DNA of 21,295 bases from Methanoregulaceae archaeon (lineage in GTDB: Archaea; Halobacteriota; Methanomicrobia; Methanomicrobiales; Methanospirillaceae), in assembly GCA_028679405.1 (NCBI GenBank), contig JAJRBP010000041.1, positions 1-21,295 of the forward strand, in the 5' to 3' direction. Made by a program: the position numbers and the translations under genes. Numbering within the stretch: position 1 is the stretch's first letter; the number at the start of each line of letters is the position of its first letter. Below are positions 15,158-21,295 of the stretch, one piece after another. The notes beneath the pieces are model-generated. The model saw only the letters and a program-made list of their open reading frames with translations, was not told the DNA's origin and did no database searches.

Positions 15158-16173
15158 CGGGTCAGGGGCATGCAGAACGGCATCTCTTCGGCGAGGACAT
15201 ATTCCCACTCCCCCCTGCACCTGCATTCCGTTTCGTCCACTGCCCTGAGGAGTTCCCGATCACCGGTCGTGGCGTAGGACCTGATCGCCGAGAGTATTTC
15301 CCGGTCGCATTTGCCGCAGTTGTGCGGTCCGCGTTCGTACCCTCCGCCGACGGGATCGCAGAGGATGTGCGTGCCCGCGGAGAGAAGGACCGAGAGGACG
15401 CTCCAGAGATAAGGGGGGCGGTATGCCCCGTACCTCCAGTACCGCTCCATCTCGGTCCCTCGCTGGACCGTGCACGGGTTCATCGAGATCACATCGGAGT
15501 AGGCGGCGCAGGCAGCTATCGAACTCTGCATGTCCTCGATCGCCTCGTTTTCGGTAAGAAAGAGGGGTTTTAACAGGAGGTACGTCTTCACTCCCGCGCC
15601 TGCCGAACGTGCCTCCTTCACTGCGGTAAGGTACTGGTCGAATGAAAAGCCCTTGCGGATGGATTTTTCCCTGATGGAGTCGTCAGATGTCTCGAGTCCT
15701 ATGGCGACCGAGAGGGGAGACTTCCATTTTCCTTCGTCGATCAGGCTGGTAAATTCCTCGAGGCTTTCGCGAACCACGTATTCGGGTCTCGTCTCGGCGA
15801 CGACCATCTTACCTGAACACAGGCCCGCAACCGAGGCGAGGGCTTCCTTGGGGACTTCATTCCTGTCAAACAGGCTCCCGGAGGTGTAGATCTTCACCAG
15901 GTCGTAGGTCCCGGGCGGGAAGCGCTCGCTGACCCAGGACACCTGTGCCTTTATCCCACGTATTAGATCCTCAGGACTGCCTGACCGGTACCGTTCATGC
16001 CGGTAGCTGCACATAAGGCAGCGGCTCCAGGCACATCCGCCTGTCCGGAGGATAACTGTTAGCGAAGGCCATACCTGGCCCCTGAAGAGATCGCGACCTG
16101 TCCAGGCAGCACACGGACGCTCAGGAGACACGGAGCTCATCCCGTACTGGTCGACCTGCGAGGACGTATACAT
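15154..16173 (-). CDS. Archaeosine biosynthesis radical SAM protein RaSEA
   Basis: RaSEA works with ArcS to turn lysine-modified preQ0 into archaeosine at position 15 of archaeal tRNAs. The 339-residue protein holds a cluster motif at Cys47, Cys52 and Cys55 (ILRTGGCAWSRCLMCSYRHE). The spacing is Cx4Cx2C rather than the common Cx3Cx2C. Downstream are VKIYTSGSLFDRNEVP, a VAIGLETSDDSIREKSIRKG segment and a Cys-containing C-terminal region (HNCGKCDREIL, ECRC), all typical of this Elp3-like family. Start is uncertain: ATG 16173 has no clear ribosome site, and ATG 16140 (MSSVSPERP) is possible. A GAATATTTA in the upstream 287-bp gap may be its TATA box. Confidence 0.87.
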   Translation of the reverse strand: MYTSSQVDQYGMSSVSPERPCAAWTGRDLFRGQVWPSLTVILRTGGCAWSRCLMCSYRHERYRSGSPEDLIRGIKAQVSWVSERFPPGTYDLVKIYTSGSLFDRNEVPKEALASVAGLCSGKMVVAETRPEYVVRESLEEFTSLIDEGKWKSPLSVAIGLETSDDSIREKSIRKGFSFDQYLTAVKEARSAGAGVKTYLLLKPLFLTENEAIEDMQSSIAACAAYSDVISMNPCTVQRGTEMERYWRYGAYRPPYLWSVLSVLLSAGTHILCDPVGGGYERGPHNCGKCDREILSAIRSYATTGDRELLRAVDETECRCRGEWEYVLAEEMPFCMPLTR

Positions 16174-16460
16174 TGGGGATGAACAGGACCTGCCTGGCGG
16201 TCCAGGTTGATCCGGGGGTTTGACCGCCGCTCACACGGAAAACAGATGGATTTGCCACAAATTCCATTAAATATTCACTGAAATCTGATTTAGTCCTGTA
16301 ATTGAGGAAATGCTACATCGACAAAGTATTTCTCGGAAGGCACCTCAGCTCCTACTGTGATATACGATACACGTATCCGGAGAGGTTCCGGACGTAATCG
16401 TCAACGCAGCCAGTCAAGATCCACATTTCAGGTAATATACAGCCGTCCGAGGTTATTCAA

Positions 16461-17576
16461 TTGAAGAAAATCCTGATCCTCCTTGGAATCCTCCTGATGA
16501 TCGGAGCAGCGTCAGCGTACGAGATCACGATCGATGCTCCTTCCACTCTGCAAAGGGGTAAACCGCTCGTCGTGAACGGGACGAGTACGCTGCCTGCAGG
16601 GACCACCGTCGACCTCCAGCTCTCCATGTCCGAATATACCGTCACGGTCATCGAGACGCTCCCCGTCGTGATCCAGGGAGACAAGAATTTCTCCGTGGTA
16701 TTCGGCACCAGTGCCCTGACAAGAGGCCAGTACAAGGTGGAAGTGCTCCAGACACAGGGGTATGCCTATCTCGGGGGCTCGGTCACGCAGAGGGTGATCC
16801 AGATCATCGACCGGTCCAATGAACTCGAGATCACCTCGGAGCTGACCCAGTATTCTGACAGCACCCTCACCATCGCAGGACGCGTCAACGGTGCGGGAAA
16901 CCGGGGAGTCGAGATAGGCGTGACAGGCCCTTCAGGGAACGTATTCGGGCCGGCATTCATAAGCACCACAGGAACCGGGACATTTTCCAAGCAGGTACCT
17001 GTCAAACAGGAAGGTAAGTATGACGTGAGTATCTCAGACTCGAAGGGCTATATCGGAAACGTGACATTCACGGTCCTGAAGGTGTCGGGGCCGGTGACCG
17101 TCATACCCACCACGACACGGCCCGGGACACCCACTCCGTCACGTTCATCGGTATCGGCATCCGGTGTCGCCTCCCGCGAGGCCCCTGCCTACTTCACCAT
17201 ATACCCGAAAGCGGGAACCGTCCGGTTCTTCACGTCCACCTCGCCGGACATCGACTGGGCCGTCGAGTACCTTGACGAGAAAGGTGCGCGGATCAAGGTG
17301 GACCAGAAGAGCAGGTCGAGCCCTGAGGAAGCGGTCGTGCAGGGAACGGGGGCTGCCATCTTCGTGATGGTCTACCCGAACACTTATTCCGACAGGGGAA
17401 CGGTAACCCTGTACGCCGAGAATGCAGATCGGGTCGAGGTGACCGGTTCCCCCCCGGCAGCGCTTGCTGCCGCTACCACCGCCCCAAAAACAACGACAAA
17501 ATCATCGCCCCTCAGCTTCGTCCCGTTCCTCGGCGCCCTGGGAATTCTTGTCCTCCTCGCGATGAGGAGGACCTGA
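16461..17576 (+). CDS. Secreted surface protein with C-terminal membrane anchor
   Basis: A 371-residue envelope protein. Residues 1-19 (MKKILILLGILLMIGAASA) are a Sec signal peptide. The extracellular part has at least two beta-rich, immunoglobulin-like stretches: one from YEITIDAPSTLQRGKPLVV with many Thr/Val, another from NELEITSELTQYSDSTLTI. A Pro/Thr/Ser-rich linker at about 213-235 follows, then a third beta-rich domain (PAYFTIYPKAGTVRFF), a second Ala/Thr spacer, and a C-terminal helix (FVPFLGALGILVLLAM) ending in Arg-Arg-Thr. It starts at TTG 16461 after GAGGT, since no ATG fits the signal peptide. The layout is that of an anchored, probably glycosylated surface or S-layer-associated protein; no named domain is certain. 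No PGF-type sorting motif is seen. Confidence 0.82.
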   Translation: MKKILILLGILLMIGAASAYEITIDAPSTLQRGKPLVVNGTSTLPAGTTVDLQLSMSEYTVTVIETLPVVIQGDKNFSVVFGTSALTRGQYKVEVLQTQGYAYLGGSVTQRVIQIIDRSNELEITSELTQYSDSTLTIAGRVNGAGNRGVEIGVTGPSGNVFGPAFISTTGTGTFSKQVPVKQEGKYDVSISDSKGYIGNVTFTVLKVSGPVTVIPTTTRPGTPTPSRSSVSASGVASREAPAYFTIYPKAGTVRFFTSTSPDIDWAVEYLDEKGARIKVDQKSRSSPEEAVVQGTGAAIFVMVYPNTYSDRGTVTLYAENADRVEVTGSPPAALAAATTAPKTTTKSSPLSFVPFLGALGILVLLAMRRT

Positions 17577-17733
17577 CCCACCTATACCATTTTCCCCGTC
17601 CTTCAAAGGAACCCGGGCATGTCCGGGTCCGGATGGTTTCTGCCTGACGGGCGATGATATCCGTATGCCGCTCGTTCCGGTTCATGAATGCCGGATACAT
17701 TTTTTTGATCGGCAGGCGACATGTACTATCCGG

Positions 17734-17818
17734 GCCGAGGTAGTCTAGTCCGGGAAGGCGGTGGTCTTGAAAACCACTGGTGCCCTGCACCTCAAGAGTT
17801 CAAATCTCTTCCTCGGCG
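17734..17818 (+). tRNA. tRNA-Ser (anticodon TGA)
   Basis: An 85-base class II tRNA. The acceptor stem pairs GCCGAGG 17734-17740 with CCTCGGC 17811-17817 perfectly, followed by discriminator G. The anticodon loop CTTGAAA (17766-17772) with flanking GTGGT/ACCAC gives anticodon TGA at 17768-17770, reading UCA-type serine codons. The long variable arm includes GGTGCCCTGCACC, and the T arm carries TTCAAAT between AAGAG and CTCTT. These fit serine. CCA is not encoded and no intron is seen. Confidence 0.96.
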
Positions 17819-17839
17819 CTTCTCACGAGTATTCACCAC

Positions 17840-17844
17840 TTTTT
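17840..17844 (+). terminator. Short T-run after tRNA-Ser
   Basis: Five T about 22 bases past the tRNA, followed by further T-rich sequence. It is a likely U-tract end for the tRNA transcript on the plus strand. Confidence 0.4.
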
Positions 17845-18001
17845 CGGTCTTCGACCTGACTTTCAAATCAATTTTAAAAAAATGCAACGATGTGTCAGCC
17901 AGACCCGGGGCGTTAATCATGCCGCTGGGGGAGCCCGGGCCCAAGCTTCAGTAATGTCCGCCGGTTTGTTTGATCTCCCAATTCAAGGATCGCGTTTCCC
18001 T

Positions 18002-18400
18002 TCAATTCACCAAATCCCGCTTCGGCTTCCGGTAGACCATCCCCTGGAAGAGCGCGATCCGGTCTCCGGAATCGTCCGTCACCGTGACGACATAGGTCGC
18101 GAGTTTCGGGTTCTCTGCAAACTCCCCGGCATCCGCAAAAAGCTCCCCTTCCCGTGCGGCCTTCATGTACGTGATCGACGCGTTGATTGCAGCTGCGGGG
18201 ATACCGTGCGAGTTGGAGGCCAGGGCGAATGCCGTGTCGGCGAGTGTGAAGATGGCACCGCCATGTACGGTCCCGTGGCTGTTCAGGTGCTCCTCCCGGA
18301 TTTTCATGCTCACCCGCGCAGTTCCCTGTCCGACATCGATCATGCGGATCCCGGTAAGGCGGGCATATGCATCCCTTGAGAAGAAGTCCGTAAGATCCAA
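18002..18400 (-). CDS. PaaI family hotdog-fold acyl-CoA thioesterase
   Basis: A 132-residue single hotdog-domain protein of the PaaI/4HBT type, which hydrolyses acyl- or aryl-CoA thioesters. The active-site segment has Asn40, the HGG triad His46-Gly47-Gly48 and Asp55 in a GAIFTLADTAFALAS helix. The second half has INASITYMKAAREGEL and VVTVTDDSGDRIALFQGMVY, as in the family. It starts at TTG 18400, chosen because GGTGA lies 5 bases upstream and no ATG precedes the domain. It stands alone, pointing toward the tRNA gene. The physiological substrate in a methanogen is unknown; it may remove stray CoA esters. Confidence 0.88.
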   Translation of the reverse strand: MDLTDFFSRDAYARLTGIRMIDVGQGTARVSMKIREEHLNSHGTVHGGAIFTLADTAFALASNSHGIPAAAINASITYMKAAREGELFADAGEFAENPKLATYVVTVTDDSGDRIALFQGMVYRKPKRDLVN

Positions 18401-18880
18401 TCAGTTCACCAGGAAGTACTGGCAGAACTGACACGAAAATGGTTCCTCTCACGCGGAATGGTAAGTGAATCTACTCTTTTTTTACCTCCTGATGACAGAA
18501 AACCGGTGCAGGCAGGATGGTCCGGGTTTACACTGCTCACCCTGTAGGAATATTATGATACCCCAAAAGGAGGCCGGTTGATCCTCACGGTTCCGTTTCA
18601 CCTCCATATCCTGGCGTCCTGTCGGGGATCGGCAGATATGCACTTTCACGCCGCTCCTGCCACCCGTGGATATACCCCCTCCAGGAAAAAACCTGTTGTG
18701 GACCCGGCACCCGGACAGGAAACCCCCTCCTAAAGAAACAATCAGGTTCCTGTTGTGCTCCTGCGAGATCCACTCACCTCACGGGCGGACCCGGGTAGCC
18801 TCCGGTCCACGATGTGCAGACCGGCACGAGATATCAAGGGGTAAATGATGTGTCTCTCCCGAACTGGTGGAAGGGCATTT

Positions 18881-18950
18881 CTCCAGTGGAAATAAGGGGG
18901 TATAAAAGCCTTCTGAAATGCATCGTTTTACCATAAGAACTATATCTGAA
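18881..18950. repeat. Direct repeat, copy 1 (about 70 bp)
   Basis: It shares about 90 percent of its bases by eye with 19116-19185. The conserved core includes GGGGTATAAAAG, then CTTCTGAAATGCATCG and TTTTACCATAA. The copies differ at scattered single bases with no gaps. An ATG inside (plus strand) opens only 13 codons in this copy. Confidence 0.8.
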
Positions 18951-19115
18951 GATTTCTGTTGAGGGTAAACTTACTTCATTTACTTCGCTTCAAGCCCCCA
19001 CCTGGGACAGGAAAAATTCTTCCCGGACAATCACTCCCTGCACACCCGGGATTATCTTTCAGACAGGACCGGCAGCGATTCTGACAGCCCGTCCTTCCAG
19101 GAATACCGGGGCAGT

Positions 19116-19185
19116 CTCCACCGGAAATAAAGGGGTATAAAAGTCTTCTGAAATGCATCGTTTTACCATAAAGACTATATCCGGA
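19116..19185. repeat. Direct repeat, copy 2 (about 70 bp)
   Basis: The second copy begins 235 bp after the start of copy 1 and about 340 bp before hypC, in the same orientation. In this copy AGTCTT and AAGACT flank the core as short complementary arms, which copy 1 does not keep. The ATG inside opens an 80-codon frame here that is not preserved in copy 1, so the frame is probably accidental. Confidence 0.8.
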
Positions 19186-19455
19186 GGGATCTTCGGAATG
19201 ATTACCTCTCCTCATCCAACGGGAAAAAAGATCGCGCCCGGATGCCAGGGAGTCTGCTTCCTGAATAACTGCCTCGAAAACCAGGACGTCATTTTTGTAA
19301 AAAAAAGATCCTCTGCCCGGGAATTATATGATTCCTGGATCCGGTTGCACTCCGATGAACACAGGTGCCTGGGTCAACCCGGGCAGGACACATGATGGGT
19401 TGTATGATCATCCTTTTTTATTCCTGACGCTCTAGCTGTACCGGTAAGGTTTCCC

Positions 19456-19698
19456 ATGTGCATCGCAATCCCTGCCGAAGTGATCGAGATCAAGGACGGA
19501 AACGTGGCGATGGTCGACTACGGCGACCTGCAGCAGGAGATCAGGATCGACCTTGTCGATGTAAAAGTCGGCGAGTTCGTCCTTGTGCATGTCGGGTACG
19601 CCATCCAGAAGCTCTCCAGGGAGGAAGCGCTCGAGACCAGGGAGATCTTCAGACAGGTGTATGCGGCACTTGAAGAAGAAAATCCCGTGGGAACCTGA
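19456..19698 (+). CDS. hypC: Hydrogenase maturation chaperone HypC/HupF
   Basis: HypC carries the Fe(CN)2CO precursor with HypD and delivers it to the large subunit of [NiFe] hydrogenases. The 80-residue protein begins with the signature MCIAIPAEV, in which Cys2 is the metal-binding residue exposed after Met removal. The small beta-barrel pattern VAMVDYGDLQQEIRIDLVD and the VGEFVLVHVGYAIQKLS strand follow, as does the helical EEALETREIF tail. Length is typical. AAGGT lies just before the ATG, and a T-rich stretch about 45 bp upstream may hold the promoter. No other hyp or hydrogenase gene is in the window. Confidence 0.95.
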   Translation: MCIAIPAEVIEIKDGNVAMVDYGDLQQEIRIDLVDVKVGEFVLVHVGYAIQKLSREEALETREIFRQVYAALEEENPVGT

Positions 19699-19729
19699 AT
19701 ACACGTCCCCACAGCAAGGAAACGCCTGA

Positions 19730-20332
19730 TCATTTCTCCATTTTTTTCCAGGTATACGCGAAGCGCTGTATCGCAGTGATGTGGCCCATGATCCCGAACA
19801 GGATAAGGAGCCACCCTATGTACAGGATGCCGAGGAAGCCGCCCGGGACGATGAGATCGAGGACCCCTGCGACCATGATGAGGAAGAGCCTGTCCGCACG
19901 CCCGAGGACCCCGCCGTAGTGCCTCCCGACCCCGACCGCCTGTGCCTGGGTCCCCATGTAGGACGACATGAGCACCCCGGTCAGCGCGAAGACACCGATC
20001 GGCCAGGAGGTGAATCCTCCCGCGAAAATCCCCGTGATGATGAAGATGTCGGAATACCGGTCTACCGCGTGGTCGAGGAGGTCACCCTTGAGGCTCTGGA
20101 TGTTCATGCTCCGCGCGAGCGCCCCGTCGAGGGCATCGAAGAATGCATTCAGTGCGACCATCAGCGTGGCGATCGCCTCGTTCCTGCCGTAAAACGCAAT
20201 TCCTGCAGCTCCGGCCACGATGAGGGAGGCGACCGTGAAGAAGTTCGGGGTGAGCCCGATACGCCGGGATACGGCCACGAATGGGCTGAGCCAGCCTTTG
20301 ACATACGGCCGGAAGATCTGGTCGAGTGTCAT
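19730..20332 (-). CDS. CDP-alcohol phosphatidyltransferase, probably archaetidylinositol phosphate synthase
   Basis: A 200-residue integral membrane enzyme that transfers a phospho-alcohol group from a CDP-archaeol lipid to an alcohol. The complete family motif is present: Asp66-x2-Asp69-Gly70-x2-Ala73-Arg74-x8-Gly83-x3-Asp87-x3-Asp91, where the Asp residues bind the metal ions and the last acts as base. About six membrane helices are visible. Archaeal members of this size usually make archaetidylinositol phosphate from CDP-archaeol and inositol-1-phosphate; glycerol or serine versions are possible. Its ATG shares ATGA with the stop of the upstream kinase gene, so the two are coupled. It converges on hypC with 31 bp between. 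Confidence 0.88.
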   Translation of the reverse strand: MTLDQIFRPYVKGWLSPFVAVSRRIGLTPNFFTVASLIVAGAAGIAFYGRNEAIATLMVALNAFFDALDGALARSMNIQSLKGDLLDHAVDRYSDIFIITGIFAGGFTSWPIGVFALTGVLMSSYMGTQAQAVGVGRHYGGVLGRADRLFLIMVAGVLDLIVPGGFLGILYIGWLLILFGIMGHITAIQRFAYTWKKMEK

Positions 20333-20838
20333 GCGGCCCCCAGGAAACCGGACCAGTCAATCATACCATGAGACGGAGGGGTCTCCCCCTTTGAGAAGAG
20401 GAGGACCAGGTCTGCAATCCGGGATGGGACTTCGGTCGTCGTCTCCAGTTCGAGAATTGTCTGCGGGGGGTGTTCCTCGAGGGTCTCGATCAGGATCACG
20501 TCGAGCGCCTCTGCCTCCACATTTTCCCTGACCTTCTCCTCAGGATACCCCCTTGTCCGGAGCCGGTCGGCAAGGACATCGGGCCGGCACCGCAGGACCA
20601 CCACCCTGTCGCACGGGAGGAGGTGGGCGAGCTGGCCTTCGACGAACCCATCGACCGGGATGAACTCCCCGGACCAGCGCTCCTCGTCAACCATATCCAC
20701 ACCTCTCACGGGGTCCTTCCCGATAACGTAAGGCCCGATCGTCTCGATCAGCCTGACCACCCTGCAACCCCTGGCAGCGAGCTCGTCCGCAACCGATGAC
20801 TTACCCGTTCCCGGTGTCCCGGTGATGCCGACCATCAT
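20329..20838 (-). CDS. Fap7/CINAP-type adenylate kinase family protein
   Basis: A 169-residue P-loop NTPase. The Walker A loop GITGTPGTGKSSVADEL lies at 4-20. The DEERWSGEFIPVDG segment follows and fits the NMP-binding part of the AK6/Fap7 family. RCRPDVLADRLRTRGYPEEK is the LID-like arm, and a C-terminal DWSGFL tail closes the protein, also common in this family. Fap7 proteins have weak adenylate kinase activity and assist late 18S/16S rRNA maturation with ribosomal protein uS11. The ATG at 20838 (or the next codon) is chosen because the domain begins there, although no ribosome site is seen. TTATAAT about 40 bases upstream could give a leaderless mRNA. A longer frame upstream overlaps the preceding gene. 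Confidence 0.87.
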   Translation of the reverse strand: MMVGITGTPGTGKSSVADELAARGCRVVRLIETIGPYVIGKDPVRGVDMVDEERWSGEFIPVDGFVEGQLAHLLPCDRVVVLRCRPDVLADRLRTRGYPEEKVRENVEAEALDVILIETLEEHPPQTILELETTTEVPSRIADLVLLFSKGETPPSHGMIDWSGFLGAA

Positions 20839-20869
20839 ACGCGGATGAACTGTTGGAGATACATGCGGA

Positions 20870-21295
20870 TTATAACTTCTCAGGGATGGTTCCCTGTTTT
20901 TCGCGGGCGCGGGAAGAGAGGAGCATGAATGCAAACAGGATGAACGCGCACAGGGTGAAGGCAAATCCGATAACGGCACCGATCGTCGCCTCGAAAACCC
21001 GGATACTCTCCGGGCCCAGGGTATCCTTGATACGGACGACGAGAAGGAACCTGACCATGCTTCCCAGGTAAAGGAGCGGGATGCCTGCTGCGAGTGCGCC
21101 AAGCCTCCTCCTCCATGGAATACGGTATAACAGGAGAGTCAGCACGATGAACAGGCAGAAGAAGGTCACACTCGAATTGACCAGGGAGATGCGAAACGGG
21201 ACCCAGCCGGCCTGTGTCAGTAAGAGGACGGAATCGTAAGAGGTCTGCACCAGCCCGCCGCCGAGGATCCGGGAGATCCAGACAAAATGACTCAG
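20870..21295 (-). CDS. Membrane protein resembling exosortases/archaeosortases, N-terminal part outside the window
   Basis: About 141 C-terminal residues are visible; the frame is open to the right edge, so the start lies beyond it (a GTG at 21250 is unlikely to be the start). At least three hydrophobic helices are present: about VTFFCLFIVLTLLLY, LGALAAGIPLLYLGSMVRFLLVV and a long GAVIGFAFTLCAFILFAFMLL. A basic PWRRRL connector lies between the first two. The order, with RRRLGALAAGIPLLY followed by a helix carrying Arg (GSMVR), recalls the C-terminal half of archaeosortases. There the same place reads N-L-L-R and the catalytic Cys lies 19 residues before the Pro of the connector. That position is Ser here. 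The protein ends with a charged tail and lies 31 bp before the Fap7-like gene. Confidence 0.6.
   Translation of the reverse strand: MSHFVWISRILGGGLVQTSYDSVLLLTQAGWVPFRISLVNSSVTFFCLFIVLTLLLYRIPWRRRLGALAAGIPLLYLGSMVRFLLVVRIKDTLGPESIRVFEATIGAVIGFAFTLCAFILFAFMLLSSRAREKQGTIPEKL

Larger units (their letters stand above)
18453..19455. other. Gene-poor region of about 1 kb with a duplicated 70-bp element
   Basis: No convincing protein gene or RNA gene is seen in this stretch. Short open frames on both strands (for example 19153-19395 plus and 18976-19215 minus) lack ribosome sites, family resemblance and a plausible composition. The main structure is a direct repeat at 18881-18950 and 19116-19185. 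Base composition is mixed, with several GGGTATAAAAG-like boxes and T-runs toward hypC. It may be a decayed insertion or duplicated control region. Confidence 0.6.

Noticed and set aside
17840..18000. Possible small RNA or gene between tRNA-Ser and the thioesterase gene
   Set aside because: Only T-rich and A-rich tracts and a short GC-rich inverted stretch (GAGCCCGGGCCC) were seen; no promoter or coherent frame.
18976..19215. Minus-strand frame of 79 codons rich in Cys, Pro and Gly
   Set aside because: The Cys pattern is irregular, no ribosome site precedes it, it runs across the repeat copy, and it matches no family I know.
19153..19395. Plus-strand frame of 80 codons starting within repeat copy 2
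   Set aside because: The same start in copy 1 opens only 13 codons; the TATA-like box is too close to the ATG, and there is no ribosome site.
19781..20371. Plus-strand frame of 196 codons opposite the CDP-alcohol phosphatidyltransferase
   Set aside because: Repetitive Glu/Asp/Pro-rich shadow; the minus strand carries the full eight-residue enzyme motif.
20839..21102. Longer N-terminus for the Fap7-like kinase starting at 21102
   Set aside because: The extra residues are Ser/Arg/Pro-rich with no homology and overlap the upstream membrane-protein gene; the P-loop begins just after ATG 20838.

Overview
The window looks like a chromosomal segment of a euryarchaeal methanogen, most probably of the order Methanomicrobiales. 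This is inferred from gene content alone: PCNA next to archaeal primase large subunit, Alba, ribosomal protein S17e, FtsZ2 with a CdrS-type regulator, CobY, the archaeosine enzyme RaSEA, a DUF373 membrane protein, a COG1340 coiled-coil protein and an archaeal CDP-alcohol phosphatidyltransferase. TATA boxes sit about 25 bases before many starts. Most DNA is coding, moderately GC-rich, and interrupted by short AT-rich promoters. There is no CRISPR array, rRNA, transposase or clear prophage.

Left part (1-3212): a moaA fragment and an FtsJ/RlmE methyltransferase run leftward, diverging from a replication pair, pcn-priL, joined by a TGATG overlap. A short membrane-protein gene (58 aa) missed by length filters lies antisense to the last 51 codons of priL. 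Centre-left (3274-7958): a stand-alone ThiN-domain protein with apparently lost catalytic residues, rps17e, then an aspartate-family amino-acid block (dapA, dapB, a 2[4Fe-4S] ferredoxin, asd), Alba and a small secreted protein. Gene spacing suggests two or three transcripts.

Middle (8208-12233): a leftward block carries the cell-division pair cdrS-ftsZ2, then a COG1340 coiled-coil protein behind a long leader that may hold a small coupled ORF, then the DUF373 protein. Copies of a GTCAGAC-type inverted motif lie in front of cdrS and are a candidate operator. Facing it (12234-15157) are cobD-cobY for cobamide assembly and an archaeal-type ornithine cyclodeaminase, which converges on RaSEA with overlapping stop codons.

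Right part (16461-21295): a secreted, membrane-anchored surface protein, tRNA-Ser(TGA), a PaaI-like thioesterase starting at TTG, about 1 kb without convincing genes that holds a 70-bp direct repeat, an isolated hypC, and a leftward cluster of CDP-alcohol phosphatidyltransferase, Fap7-type adenylate kinase and an edge-truncated membrane protein. The last resembles archaeosortases but appears to have Ser at the catalytic Cys position.

No wholly new multi-gene system is evident. The points most worth a second look are the antisense priL overlap, the degenerate ThiN protein, the cdrS operator candidate, the coupled leader ORF before COG1340, the 70-bp repeat pair and the sortase-like protein.
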